This document shows, piece by piece, positions 1-12,945 of a DNA stretch of 64,000 nt (position 1 is the first letter of the stretch; every line of letters begins with the position of its first letter). The stretch spans positions 1,364,001-1,428,000 of the forward strand of contig SMMW01000087.1 of the NCBI GenBank assembly GCA_004794655.1, in the 5' to 3' direction. A program made the position numbers and the translations under genes. This DNA is from Marisa cornuarietis. Its lineage: Eukaryota > Mollusca > Gastropoda > Architaenioglossa > Ampullariidae. A model generated the notes under the pieces. It was not told where the DNA came from. It was given only the letters and a program-made list of their open reading frames with translations, and searched no databases.

Positions 1-39
1 ATGGCTACCCGGGGTAGAAAGTTCGACCGGCAGCTTTGA

Positions 40-365
40 AAATTTATATTTATTAACCTACAGTAAATGCAACCATCGGTAATACGCCGTTTTAAAGAGC
101 ATTTTTAAAACATTTCTTTGGTGTAAATTTTAAGATACAGAGGTTTAGTCTTCGAGTACTAAAATCAAATGAAAGATTACGACTGTACGCATTTTAGAAA
201 TTTTTTCGGAAATTAACAAAAAAATTATTTACACAATATATACAGACATAAAGTACCAAACAAATATATGTTTCATTAGAATATACATTATAATTTTAAA
301 ATTACTTACTATTTTCTTCTCCTTTGCGGTTGTTGAAGTACAAATCCATGTCAAAGTGAGACACA
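40..365. repeat. Dispersed 320-bp repeat, copy 1
   Basis: This stretch aligns over its whole length, in the same orientation, with 783-1108. Shared blocks include TATTAACCTACA, CCGTTTTAAAGAGC, GAAATTAACAAAAAA, TTATTTACACAATATATACA and ACAAATCCATGT. The copies differ by many substitutions and small indels, so the duplication is old. There is no meaningful ORF. It may be a non-autonomous element or a decayed segmental duplication; no terminal repeats were found. Confidence 0.75.
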
Positions 366-782
366 ACAACGTGCTTCAACATGGCGGTTAGCCATTTTTT
401 TTTTCACCAAAATACACGTGATCACGCGTGATTCACTGCCAGTTCAAGGAAGAGAATCATTGTGGACTATTTCCTTACTGTTTCAGTAGTTACCTCCCTT
501 ATGTTGTTTTCAATTTTGCTTTTAGAATCATGTACTGTCACCACGAAAATGTTTTGGGACGCACTCATTATCATGGCATTTTCGGTTGGGAATACTATAA
601 AAGTATGTTTTTAAGCAAACACAAGGTAAAGCTGTTTCTTTTCTACATATTTCGATCTATCATTATCAATTTAAATTGTTCCTCTACCTCTTTTAGTTAT
701 TTTTTTATGATTTTTTTGAGAAAGGGCTAAAAACTTCCGTCCCAGGGGGTGGAATGCCCCACAGCCTGGTGTCAAGAATGAG

Positions 783-1108
783 TTAATATTTATACATATT
801 AACCTACAATAAAGACAGCTTTTGGTGACACACCGTTTTAAAGAGCCCTTTTTAAAAACATTTACATGGTGTGACTTTTAAGAAATATAGCATTTGTTTT
901 CTAATGCTAAATTCAGATGAAAGATGGTAACTGTATGGAACAGAGAACTCATGTTCGGGAAGTAGTTCTCGAAGTAGAAATTAACAAAAAATTATTTACA
1001 CAATATATACAAACATAAAATGCCAAATAAATATTAGAATATACATTGCACTTTAAATATTACTATTTTCATTTTCGGTTGTTGGATACAAATCCATGTT
1101 GAATTGAG
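783..1108. repeat. Dispersed 320-bp repeat, copy 2
   Basis: Second, same-orientation copy of the repeat at 40-365, about 740 bp downstream. Conserved blocks appear in the same order and at similar spacing, which shows common descent rather than chance AT-richness. The sequence between the copies (366-782) shows no similarity to either and holds no recognisable coding sequence. Confidence 0.75.
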
Positions 1109-3004
1109 AAACCAGCAACCTGCATTTGATTAACAGAGTCCGTACGGGTCAGTGAAAAGTCAGTATATTTCGAAAAATGCTTTCCAGTCCCTGGAAAAGT
1201 CAGCATGTAAAGAAATTTATAAAAAATATTGGGAATGTAAAAAAAAATGTTTGCAGAAAATTAATTATGCTAAATTCTTGAAACATTAAATTAAAAAAAA
1301 TATTGAATGTGCTTGATTGTTTGTCTTTATGAGCTGGAAATTGGCAAATGGCTGCAGAATAACTTCCCCGGCTGATTTGACTATCGTCATTTGCACTGGC
1401 ATCATCATCCTCTTACAATGTTGACAAAGTAGACTTACTTTAATAAGCTGTAGCTTACAGATGAAAAATATAAAACTCTTTGGTTGTGGTTTCAAGAAGT
1501 GAAGAAAAACAAAGCCTAATATAAATGTGATCTTTGCGGCAAGGAAGGGAAACTTTAGAACATGAGTATAGATGTCATGCATAATCAGGCAGACACAAAA
1601 GACTCCATGCTATTGCCACAAACCACCTGACAGTGAAAGTCTGTATAAAGAGTTTTTATTACATTTACTATTTTCTGTGGTATTTCATAGTGGTCTTAAG
1701 GAGTGCACTTGAGTATTTGTGTATTTTAGGACAAACAGAAGTATGTGTTGATTACTCCCGAAAGTCCAAAATATCCTTGTGGTATCAGTGCATAAACTGG
1801 ATGAATGAAGTTTATCTTGGAAAAAGTCGGTATTTGGTTTTTGTCATAGTAGTACGGACCATGTATTAAACCAATACGACACTGTGTATTACTGTGATGT
1901 TATTCTTTAATTTGTATATTTTAAACTAGATCTTTGACTTAAAACACCAGCGTACTTATGGTTGTATTACTCACAGTGCTGTGGTTTCAGTTGCATTATT
2001 TAGAGCACAAAATGCACCCACAATTTTGGTAAGTTAGTGGACATCTTTTTAAAACATTTTGATTGGAAGAGAAGAGGGTATAAGCAGTCTGTTGCAAAAG
2101 AATAAATGCAGCCTGTGTTTATTTTTCTTTTTTTCAATTTTTGAATACTAAATTTTGAGTCTGCACATCTCACAAATTAGATATTGCAATGACAGTGGAA
2201 TGCTTGTGGACAAAACTCAAAATGTATTGCAGATGTGGATAATATACAGTATAGATGCATTCTAGCATCTTGTCTGAATGCAAAACTGCATTGCTCATTT
2301 GATAATTGTTTTTTGAATCATGCATTTGCATTTGTATATACAGGCGCCATACATGCCTCCACAGTCACATCTCCTTCAGTTTATTTTTGTCTTAACATCG
2401 TATCTAAGGATAGCATTCAGTATATGGTACTAACACAATATAGATTTATTTTATAAAATCAAATTACAAGATGTTGATGAGAAAGCTGGTGTTAAATTCT
2501 AGATTTCTACTCAGCTTATCAAAAGCAGTTTTTTCAGTCATACAGCCCATTTTTTCCCTACCAAATATTGTTTAACTTTTGGTTAAATGATATCAATATT
2601 AATGTATTTTGACTGCAAAATGTTTAATGCTGGATGCCGGTTTTGGACCATTGAAGCCAGAAATGGTAAGGCAGCTGATCATTAGGATGGTAGTAAGAGA
2701 AGTGTTTTGTTCATGGGTCTGTACTTTTACAGAGATTGAGACTAACATGTTTGCTCCTCTATTCATAAACTAATTCTTAGTTTCCTTTAAAATTCTATAC
2801 CTTTCATTTTCCTGTTTTTTTCTGCTCAGTCACTGTTTTTGTTGTAGTTAACCTAGCCTTAAACATTTTTACAAAAGCATCTTCATTTTTGCAATGGTCT
2901 GTATTGGCATATATCTGTTTTGCGGTAAAATATTTAATAAGTTTGCCTTTTTTCTATGATTGTTATGCATGTTTTTATCAGAAGACTGGTGATTGTTCTT
3001 ACAG
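1109..3004. other. AT-rich non-coding stretch (intron or upstream of gene 1)
   Basis: I see no exon, RNA gene or mobile-element signature. It ends in a good splice acceptor (TTGTTCTTACAG, AG at 3003-3004), so at least its distal part is an intron of the gene whose exons follow. Earlier exons of that gene are not recognisable here and probably lie left of the window. Confidence 0.5.
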
Positions 3005-3156
3005 ATCGCAACCTGAACTTCCTGCCTCTGAATATTGATCTGACAAAGCCTGGAGCTGTGGAAGCTCTAAGTGTTACATCCCCACACAGTGGTACCAGTG
3101 ACTCCTCAGATTCTGATGATGAGAAGCAACCTACTCCTGACAAGCAGAATTCACAG
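3005..3156 (+). CDS. Internal exon of an unidentified low-complexity, probably nuclear protein
   Basis: First visible exon of gene 1. It is bounded by an acceptor (TTCTTACAG|ATCGC) and a donor (TTCACAG|GTACC). It enters in phase 1 (first two bases finish a codon) and leaves in phase 0, encoding about 50 residues. The peptide begins RNLNFLPLNIDLTKPG and turns acidic and Ser-rich (SDSSDSDDE), a pattern typical of casein-kinase-2-type phosphorylated linkers in nuclear regulators. The next exon continues in the same frame. Earlier exons, including any DNA-binding or catalytic domain, are not visible, so no family can be assigned. Alternative: a scaffold or RNA-processing protein with the same composition. 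Confidence 0.75.
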
Positions 3157-4382
3157 GTACCAGTTTCTTCATGCAGTTCTTAGGACAGAAAATGAACAGA
3201 TCATTAGGCTAAAAAGGACGTATCAAGAATATAGCATGCAAAATAATTTAACATATTTTAAATATGGAACCTTCCATAATATTCCAGTTCAGGCAGTGGT
3301 TTTGCAAAATATCAAGATAACAACAACACTTTGCTAAATGTAAAGCTTATAAAATAATGGAGACAAATTCCACTATATTTTAGTGTGTGATTCCTTCAAG
3401 ATTAAAAGAAAAAAGATTAATTTGTGAATTTTATCCTAAAGCAGAGAAAACATCCAGTTCATAAAAAATATTTGTGACAGTTTTTGTGAGTAATGTCAAA
3501 GTCATGTTAATGCTGCACTAATATTATTAACATTGTTTCCTTCCTTATCTAAAGTATCATTATTATGTTTTTCTTTTTTTTTTTTTATCACACTTGTCTT
3601 AAATTTATTTTTTATTCAAGCACTATATTTATTTGAGCTCTGTTGGAGGAAATAGTATGGATGTGAACTATTTATGTATGATGTCAGTTTCTCATACCCC
3701 TCAAGGAGTGAATGAGTAAAGTTAATGTTTAATGTCTAATATGAAAGGAAACTTTGTTTTGAGGTGTATATTCATGTTTCCAGTGTAAATTAACTTGTTT
3801 GAGTGTTATCCTTTCTTCCTGTTTGTTTAAATTGGCAGCAGAAATATTGAAGTTGAAACCTGTCGAATCACACTAACAAAATAAAATCTTATAGATCTCA
3901 TTATTACTGGGGAAAAAGTTCCAGCATATAAGCATGGTCAGAGGGAGAAAATATGGGAAAAAGTCATTGAAATTTTGTTATGGCAGCATGTACCCTTTAA
4001 TACCTGGTTCTGGTTTTCAGTAGCTAATAGCTAGGCCAGTTGTAAAAAGTGCCTGTGTAACCATGTTTTCTGAAACCAGCAACTTACAGAGTTTATTATT
4101 TGTGGTACATTTGTTGTCATAATGAAGCTCGCTTCTCAAGTTCTTAACCTATCGTCCACACATTACGCTCATGTTTGTCACAGTGTCATCCGTTTGATTA
4201 TGCAAGTGTTCCTTTGTTGTATGGTCAACTATCAGTATGTTTAGGGTCTTTTGCTCACAGTGCATTGAGCTTGCCTTCATATAAAGAAATTGTCTTTACA
4301 GATTCTAATGTGGGTGTTTATGTTACTTTGGCTTTTATCATTTTTAATGATTAAAACTGTGATATCAAATGATCTTCATCAG

Positions 4383-4748
4383 GTTGCCAAACTTGAAGGA
4401 TGCCGCAAACGCAAAACTCATTCCCCAGTACGTTTGGCCTTGGGTGAGAAAAAGAGCAGAAGTTCAAAGAATGACACGGCTTCCAACACCACGACAAGTA
4501 CCAACACTGGCGATGCTAATGGACAAAATTCTGCACTCGCCAACCAGAGGTCCACCTTTGACTATGGTGGTATGAGAAACGACATTGTCTTTCCGCGCAA
4601 TGAGGCAGTGAGTGCTATGGCCATGAGAGACAACACTGGCGGCAACAATGGCAACAATGGTGGCAATAACGGGGGCATGAATCAGCAGGCAGCTTCCTCA
4701 GCAGATGGAGGCATGCAGACACCACATCATCTGGGCAGTGGTAACCAG
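4383..4748 (+). CDS. Internal exon of the same unidentified protein (basic NLS-like segment, Asn/Gly-rich run)
   Basis: Phase-0 exon of 366 nt (122 codons), with acceptor ATCTTCATCAG|GTTGCC and donor GGTAACCAG|GTATGC. It opens with a basic cluster (GCRKRKTHSPVRLALGEKKS) that looks like a bipartite nuclear localisation signal. It continues through a Thr/Ser/Asn stretch and then an imperfect (Gly-Gly-Asn-Asn)n run around 4635-4675. Low-complexity Asn/Gly/Gln/Ser content with a basic motif is usual for transcriptional co-regulators and chromatin or RNA-binding proteins, but nothing here is diagnostic. Both flanking exons join it without disturbing the frame, which is the best evidence that it is real. 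Confidence 0.8.
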
Positions 4749-5240
4749 GTATGCTTAATTTTCTGTTGTTGGTTTTATATATTCTTTGTCTGCATGAGAG
4801 GGCATGGCAGGGGCAGTTAATTCTGTATGTCATGGTCCATTCTTCGGAGATTAGTTTAAAAAACTTTTGGATAAAACTCCTTTGGTTGCTCGCTCTGCCT
4901 TTTTCTCTCTCCCCACCCTCATCTGTTCAATTATTTTAATAAAGGATTTTGAGGAAGTAAAACTTAAGTAAGTTTTGGTGATAATTTCATTTGAAAGTGT
5001 TACTTAATTTTGATGATAATAGGTTGTTGCTGCTGATTTTTCTAAATGGTATTGACATAATCACTGGAAATCATTTTGTCTTCTGCTGCATTTCATGAGA
5101 GGCATGTTTTCTAAATATCGGCAGTAGTTTGACTTCAGGAGACAGCAGAGAGTTTATAACAGGCTGTTAATTTAACAAAATCAGATTTTATAACTCAGTG
5201 TCATTTCTGTTTCTGCATGTTTCTGTTCTCTTGTCACTAG

Positions 5241-5930
5241 GGAATTGACATGCAGCAACAGCCCCAGCAGCAGCACTTTGCCATGGGTGCAGCTATGAAC
5301 TGCCTGAGTGCAGCTCAGCTGCAACAGATGATGGCAGGCCAGCGTACAGACATCAAGGTGGATCCTTCTTCACAGCAGCAGGAGGCTGGCGGGGGTGGAG
5401 GTAATGGAGGAAAGAGCTCACAGCCACTTGTTGTCCCAACCTCGCACTTTTCCTCTGCCTCCAAAATGGCTGAGATTCAACAGCCCAAGTACACTTCTGC
5501 AGCAGCTGCCATTGCTGGAAGACAACTGCAGCAGGCAGGAGTTGGAATGGGTGTTGGAGTGATGGAACAGCCAGTCCACTTCAAGTCTGTTGTTGGGGCT
5601 CAAGGAGCAGCGACTCCACACCAGACGTGGCCTCCAGCACTCAACTGGCCACCAAGGTTATCTCTGTTGCCAGACGGCAGCTTGCAAAGTGTTCCTGCGC
5701 TGACCACGTATGGAACTGTAAACATGGCTGACCTCAACCAGGTCAGTGGGGCAGCCATGTACTCTGCCCAGAAAGCTATGGAGATGCGCATGGCAGCTGG
5801 TCTTCACCGCTCGCCTTCTCTCGGTGGAGATGCTTGGGTACCTGTTAGTGTTGGCTCTGATCGCAATGGTCAGCGTGGAGGGCCAAGTGCTGGTGATCGC
5901 AGGATCTACAGCCCTCAACCCTCGACCTAG
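5241..5930 (+). CDS. Terminal coding exon of the same unidentified protein (Gln/Ala/Gly-rich)
   Basis: The acceptor CTTGTCACTAG|GGAATT opens a phase-0 exon of 229 codons ending in TAG at 5928-5930. It starts with a Gln-rich segment (MQQQPQQQHF), then has Ser/Gly-rich, Ala-rich (TSAAAAIAGRQLQQ) and Met/Ala-rich (KAMEMRMAAGLHRSP) parts and finishes RRIYSPQPST. There are no membrane segments, zinc ligands or enzyme motifs. Poly-Gln plus Ala and SP/SPQP motifs fit an intrinsically disordered transactivation-type tail. The three visible exons give about 401 residues of C-terminal sequence. I do not recognise the protein. A protein search with the joined exons would probably name it. Confidence 0.85.
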   Translation, partial: GIDMQQQPQQQHFAMGAAMNCLSAAQLQQMMAGQRTDIKVDPSSQQQEAGGGGGNGGKSSQPLVVPTSHFSSASKMAEIQQPKYTSAAAAIAGRQLQQAGVGMGVGVMEQPVHFKSVVGAQGAATPHQTWPPALNWPPRLSLLPDGSLQSVPALTTYGTVNMADLNQVSGAAMYSAQKAMEMRMAAGLHRSPSLGGDAWVPVSVGSDRNGQRGGPSAGDRRIYSPQPST

Positions 5931-8900
5931 ACAGCAGGCTTCTCCTCAGCCTGATTCTGTTGGTCCTGGCAAGGCAGGAATTTTGCTGCCTTCAGGAATT
6001 TAGTTTATCATGTTTTAGCCGGCAAAAGTAGCTTGTATGGTGTTGGAAGACTTTGCCCCAAACCAAAATGTTAGAACCAGCTTGGTTCTGGAGAAGAAGG
6101 GACATACAGTTATCTACTTGTGTAACTGCTACCAATCTCTTTATTCGGGTTCATGTTTTTTTGGTCAAAATAACAGCAGAACTGATTTGCTCCCTTTAGA
6201 TTTTTTTGTTAGTCCCTTCTTCTATTATAGGCCTCTTTCCTGAATGTTGAGCAGACTCGGAATCTTTAGGGATGGTCCTGTGTTCGTATTTGTAGAGAGA
6301 AAAGCTTGCATGTTAACTTTTATTGATGATTGAGTTTCAAACTTATTTGGAGAAAATTCATGTCTTATATGTATGCAATTTAATTTTTTTTTTAAGTTTG
6401 CATGAAAACATGTGCCCTTCATTCTTAATGCCACCGTTGTTTGGTCCCAGCATGTTATTTTGATTATTTTTGTCCTTTTCTCTTGCTGTCTGGTAAGCTC
6501 ATTTTCTTTCCTTTTATCTCTTTTCTTTTACTAGCACTTTCTCTGTATAGTGCTATCATTAGCATGATTGTCTTTGGAGCAAAAGTTGTGGATTTGAGAC
6601 TCTAATGTACCAGAGGCTGAAATCTCTATCCACCAAGCAGTATCTTCCAAGGAAGACCAAAGGCAGCAGAAGAGCATCTATATGCCATACCCTAGACATG
6701 GTGAAGCATCCTGAAGTTCACTACCCCTTTGGCCACTGGATTGTGGGACACTTTTTCTGCATGCAGTGTCTTTGTTTTGGCTCTGGCTATTAAAAGAATT
6801 TTTGTTTTAGTCATCTTTAAACTGATTCACAGTCATAAATTTCTGACGATACTCAGTAATAGGACTTATTAAAACAATTTGAGAGATATGGTGTCGGGCT
6901 GGGAGATGAGTGGATGGAATTTTTAGGGTTAAAGATAAAGGAGAGCTTTACTACAGACACATGATGACAGGCCATGTGTAAAGTCTTGATTTAGCTACGG
7001 ACAGCATTTCCATGTAGTACCATGTCATAATTGCTTGGGATCAGTATATTTGTTTCCCACTTATCTTGGACTCTTGTCAAAAATGTTTTCATTTATAAAC
7101 AAAATATTAAGATATATATAGCTCAAAAAGGAAGAGACATCTATTTTCATTTCTGTTGCAAAGTTTCTATTTGGAATGCGGAAGTTAACGTGTATATAAT
7201 GATGTAGTTGTTAAACACTCTGTTGTCTGCTGGGTTTCATGGATTCAGGTGCACTGTTGTTTCCGCATAACCGTTTTCATACGCAGATGTATTTGTTAAA
7301 TGTGGCCCCAGAATGTCAAAGGTGTTAGTTTCCTGGGTGTTCCCGTGTTCTAGGTAACTGACATTTTGGATTTGTTTGTCCCTCCTCCTGTTAACTGTTG
7401 TTCAAAATAACAATAGCGTCACCTTATGTGTACAACGGAAAGCCAGGTGTCTCTGGAGGCCTCAAACAGCCTTGAGAAATACAGAGCTCGTGTTGGTCCA
7501 GTGTGTGTTGCATACTGTTCTGTAATACCTCATTATACTGCAGTGGTCTGTCACTTTCATTCTGTACATACTGCAAACCTCGCAACAGTGGGAAAGAGTG
7601 CATGGTGGGGCGTATCACAGTCCTCAGTATCATTGACCAGTTTACTGAAGACCTTGCTACAGGAGGTAGGTAGGGTTTTATTGTGTTGCCAAGTAAGGAA
7701 TACTGGAGTCTGCTGGGAGTGGTGGGAAGGTTGCGGGGCGTATAACACCAAATATAAGCTGAAATAGTATTTTCCTTCACATTCGTCCCTAGACCAGATG
7801 CTGCCTTAGGTCATCGGTAAAACATAGTTACATTCTGCCTCCATGGCTTTGTCATAATACTGAGTGGTTAAACCCCAATGTGACTGTCTGTGTACATAAG
7901 TTGTGTGTAACGTTTGGTATGGGGAGACGTCGGTAGGGCTGTACAGAGATATGTGAAGAGGAGACGAGCATGTGACGATTACATTCATTGCCATATATCT
8001 GTACTGAATGAGTCATCTCTACTTGAGAGCATATTGTTTATATTTCTTATAAATACTTTGGATTTGTGTTGAATGTCCTTCATAGATTTCTCTTGCACCT
8101 TTGTGGATATTTTAATATGTTTTTATCAGATGACGTTTTGTGTTTCTTAAACATTGTGTTGGTTTAGCTGAAGCTTTGTTGCAAAGGGCTAACCAGCAAC
8201 AGCAAGTTTCAAGCATATATCATGCAACATATAATGAGTGTACCACTGTTTTATTTGACCTTTTTTGAAATTGTATATGATATGAACACTGATAGCTTGT
8301 TATGAGTATGCTGTCATAGAGAACTTTCTGCTCCTCATGATTTGGTTTTTATCTTTAGAGTTTTGGGTGTAGGAAAGACACACAAGACATACCTGCTAGA
8401 ACTTACTGGCAGGCAGAATACACCAGGATGATTTTAGGGCAAAAGCTGAAAGATTTTACGGCTATATGTGACCAGAAGACACGGTTCGTAGTCTGTATTG
8501 TTGCCATTTGAAGGAAACATTTAAAAGGCTTGCATAGTTTATTATCGTCTTAAGCAGCATTTTAAGTTAGAGAAAACATTCTATCTCGTAAAGCTGGCTG
8601 AGAGTCGAGCCCATTTCAATAACACTGGCTGAGTCGAGCCTATTACAATAGTCACATATTTAGCCAGAAAACTTCTCTACATGTCACAGGAAAAACCCCA
8701 CTGAATAATTTTGTTTATTTTATTGCTATCTTTACATTTTCCATTAAAAAAATATGCATGCTGTGTTTAAGCTGTGGAAAAGCTTTTTGAAGTTTGGTTT
8801 CCTGGTGAATCTGTTGGAGGGCTTCACTTACAGGCTGTTGTATCTTTGGCCATCTGCTTTACCCAGCACTCTGACTAAGCAGCTGCTGTGCGTGACATAG

Positions 8901-11900
8901 TACAGTAGACTGCCATCTTTGTTCCTTACTAGCTGTCAGTTGTAGGTGCCTAGACCATGCTTTTAAAAAAAATCCAAAAGAGGTCTGCTGTTTGTTAGTC
9001 ACCAAGTTCCTGGGGTGAGTGAAATGGAATTTCTTGCCATGGTCATATCATGTCTCCTTGACTGTTAACCTCAATATAAGAAGAATGAGCCTATGAGAAA
9101 GTGACCTGTTGTCAGGGTGCTATATATTATGAAATCATTTCATTTAATGGAAATCTTTGTGGTAAAATTTTTTTAAAAATCTTTTTCTGTACTGGTGGAT
9201 TTTCAATCAAGATGTTTATGGTAATAAAGAGTTACAGAGGGATCATGAAAGCTTAACACCTTGGACCTGGCTCGTAAATGTAGTCGTCATGTGATCTTTG
9301 GTAGATGCACATTGACACAACAGCAGTTGGATTTATGCAGTCAATTGCCCTGTCCAGAAATGTGGATTCTTAACTCTTGGAATGTAGTGATTGTGTCCAG
9401 CGCCATGTTTGATACTGAACTTAGTTAAGCAGGGTTGCTGCTGTTGATGATCATCGATGTGCAGCTCTGTTATGCACGCTTATGGCAACATTTGCATCAT
9501 ACAGCATGTTTTTTGCAAGTTATAGTCCTAAATGAGTAGTTCCTTTTTGCAATGGTCAGTTGAGTTTGAGGAGTGGAAGACAAAATAGTTTGACATAATG
9601 GTGGTGTAAATTGTGTAGGATTTCAGAAACAAAATGCTTATGTTGACTGTCATTAGGGGAGGAAAAACAACTGTGCTACCTTCAGTGTTTCCTTCATTCT
9701 GTACAAGACACATATTTGTTGCATATTATGCTTTTAATGTCAACTTTGGAGATTGCAGTTGGACGCACATGGATGCATGAGAGTGTGTGTGTGTGGGGGG
9801 GGGAAGGGGGGCGGCGGTAATACAGTCTGTTGCTTGAGAGATGAAACAAGGGAACATCTAGGGCACATTTTGTGCACACAGGTTTTTCTTTCTGTAATTA
9901 AAAATCAAACTAGAATTTAGTCACTACTTTTTATGTTTGCTTGGTATCCATAGCATTGCTCTCCCTAGTTAAATGTCTTTACAGGGATCTATATCTGTGT
10001 GTGTGTGTGAGAGAGAATATGTGCATGTGCACTTGTGTTAACACACAGATATGTACTTACATGCACCTGTGTGTTTGCTTTATATGTTGGATACAGGTGA
10101 TGGTGTAATAATACAGTGTTTTGTTGGGCTGCTTATTGTCACCTCCCCCATATGAAAATACCTAAGATATGATAACAATATTTTTCTGTAAGAGGTATAG
10201 AATTGATTTCTATTAAAGAGCTGGTACATGCTTTTTAAATTCTTTTGCTTCACCTTTCTCCTCAAGGGGAAAAAAGCAGACTCATAAAAATTTCTTTTGA
10301 TCAGGTTGGTTTTTCTTTTAACTGGAGTAATGGCATTGCATTACAAATGTTTATAGGCTCTGTTTAGTTTCCGATGCAATATTTGTATACAGCACTAAAA
10401 CAAATGAGTGCCTTGAATGAATCAACATATAGGCAGTGCACATTGTATCTAGTTTCTTTGACAGGTATTTCACTCTTATAATTTTTTTTTATCTTTAAAT
10501 ATTTTTTAAAATGTCACACGTTAATACTGCTACAGTGTATGTAAACAAAAATATTCAGTTTTAGATATATCTTTTAGAATAAAATGCTAAGGGTTTCTCC
10601 ACTGACATTTGCACATTGTATGAGAATGTTATAATTAATCTGTAAAAGATTTTCCGTCATAGATGGCAGTTTGATTTTCCCTGTCAGTAACAATAGCATC
10701 GGTTTTTGTGGAGAAATAATGGCTTGCCAACTAAAGATCTGTGCTTTAGGTGATGGGGCACTTACTGTTTTCTGGAACAGAGAAAGAAAAGCCCATAGAA
10801 CAGGAAAAAACATCCTGTTTTGTTCTTTCTATCCATTTCAATGGGAAAAAACGGAGAACTGTTAGCTGGAGTAAATGACAAGAAGTGATGCCCAATTTTT
10901 TTTCTGCAAAAAATTAAAGTCGATCCAGTTAGGAAATTTAATTTTTTCCCAGTTTGTATCAGACATGATAAATAATGCAGGTGTTTTTACAATATATTTT
11001 ACTTTGATAAATATTGAAGATGTTGGTATCTTAGATTTTTTTTTTTTTTGGAAAGCAGACAATTATTCGCTAAATTATACAGAATGTGGGGTATATAATA
11101 TGTGTTTGTGTGAGTGTTTGGTTGTGTTTCTGGCATCATTTTTGCTACATATTGTTGGAGACGATGGACCTTTGACTTGCTTGTTTCATTTTTTTTGCGT
11201 TGGATTTCATCTCAAGTCTGAATTCATGAATATGTTGGGCCAGATTTTTCTTTTGATTAAAAGCCCTCTAAAAATGTAACTTTAAAATTAAAATTTAAAA
11301 GCAGTTATAAATGTTGTGAAGTGGAATGATGAGGGCCCAAACACAAGCCCACAGTAAAGATTTAATAAATGACCAATCATTTTTATGACCTTACACTATT
11401 TGGGGAGAAAATAGTAAATATGCCTTTTAAGGATTTCTCTCCTTTCCCTGCATCCAGCCTTTTTTTTTTTTATAAATGGCATGTTGTTACTCACTTAACA
11501 GACAGCTGTGTATCTGGGTTGAAAGCATGTGTATGTGTGCTTATTGTATAATCTATGAATCGTGATAGACATTTGACAGAATTATCTCAATTTTTTTTTT
11601 ATATATCTGGGAGGGCATATTTCTATGTATGATATATTATTTTGAGCATGTAAAATGCTCTGTTCTAGTACTCAAGTCATTGTATCACATTTAACTTTGC
11701 CCATTCCGCGGCATATTTTACCACCTTGTTAGACTTGGCAGAATCCACTCCTCTTGCTGTATACCTGTGCCCGTTGCACTGCTTTTTTCTGGACTGTAAA
11801 TAATTTTTCATGAACTCCTGCACTGCAGCACTGATGAAATGCCACATGGTGATTCTCATAACGGTTGTAAGATGGGACAGAATGTTGGAAAAGCAAAGAT

Positions 11901-12430
11901 AGAACTAAGTAAAGACTCTTCATGTACAGTGTATGGATGTGTCGTCTGTTTTGTCTTCCTGTGTAACAAGTAACTTTTGTGTAATTGTTTTGGCAGATGT
12001 GTTATACTAGTTTTAGCATCAAGTTTGTACTCTACAGATGTTAAACATATTATTTTTTGAGTGTCTGTTCTTGCAATCTCTAATATTGTGCAAATACTGT
12101 AAACCTTTTTGTATGTTCTAATCATGAAATTTCTTTTTGCATTATTTTTAAAGCTAGAGTTTCTTAAAATTTAAATTGAATCAGGATTTTTTGGTCAAAA
12201 TTTGATTGTAATATGAAAGCTGTTCTTGTTTGCATATAAATTTGCACGAGTGAAATAGAGCTTCATAATTATCTTTTTGTGTTTCGCTTCCATTTTACTT
12301 AGCTCTAAGCTTAAAATAAATGCAGCATTTTCTCGCATTTTATCATGTCTCTTTGTAAATAAAGGCAGAGTTTTTTTTGTGGTCCAACACTACATTGCAT
12401 TAATCAGTAGCAAAACCAATAAAAGCAAGT
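5931..12430 (+). other. Long T-rich region after gene 1: probable 3'UTR and/or intergenic
   Basis: No coding exon, RNA gene or clear mobile element is visible over 6.5 kb. The plus strand is T-rich with many TTTTGT/TTTATT stretches, as in long metazoan 3'UTRs. Single AATAAA/ATTAAA hexamers occur near 6788, 9222, 10578 and 11362, but a tight cluster sits at 12315-12423. How much is transcribed cannot be decided from sequence. A short local duplication containing GTCGAGCC lies at about 8594-8652. Confidence 0.45.
12315..12423 (+). promoter_or_regulatory. Cluster of three AATAAA polyadenylation signals
   Basis: AATAAA occurs at 12315-12320, 12358-12363 and 12418-12423, followed by T-rich sequence. 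This is the densest signal cluster after the gene 1 stop codon and is a candidate 3' end for a very long UTR. It is inference only; earlier single hexamers could be used instead. Confidence 0.35.
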
Positions 12431-12710
12431 CATTTGCAAAACCATTGGGAATCGGCTTTTATTTGTGTGGATTGAGCAGTTCGTATAAATTTTGTTTATA
12501 TGCTGACTTTTTTACTTTTTACATAAATAGTGCTTGCTGATTCAACAGTTCCATATAAGGCCAACCTTGAAACGAAAAGGCAACAAAGAAGCGATCTGAG
12601 CTCAAAGCAGCTTACCCCATGTTTCTTTAATATGTGTATAATAGGGTTTAGGTTGAAAAAACACACACACCCACAGGTCAAGACGGGGACCTATTCTCGA
12701 TAGTTGAGAA

Positions 12711-12945
12711 GGCGGTCCGGTGTCGCAGCGGTTAGCGCCTGTCACCAATGCAGTGAAGGTTGGCTGTCCTGGGTTCAGCTCTCGTCCCGGGCACGCTTTT
12801 TTTTCTCTGCATGTGGCATCTATTTACAGGGTTGGCTGCCGTAGATCAGGCCTGACGAGAAGGCGGGACAGGCGTGTCTGATGTACCCGGGCCCGCGGTT
12901 GTGAAAGGGGCCTGGCCTTGGTCAGTGGATTTTTTCCTTTTCTTT
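12711..12945 (+). mobile_element. tRNA-derived SINE (diverged copy)
   Basis: It begins GGCGGTCCGGTGTCGCAGCGG and shows a Pol III A-box-like core (GTCGCAGCGGTTAGCGCC) and a B-box-like GGTTCAGCTCTCG about 45 bp later, as in tRNA-headed SINEs. It shares long blocks with 52383-52571: GTTAGCGCCTGTCACCAAT, GCAGTGAAGGTTGGCTGTC (one difference) and GCATGTGGCATCT. The body here continues into a GC-rich segment not present in the shorter copy. No target duplication was found. Confidence 0.8.
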
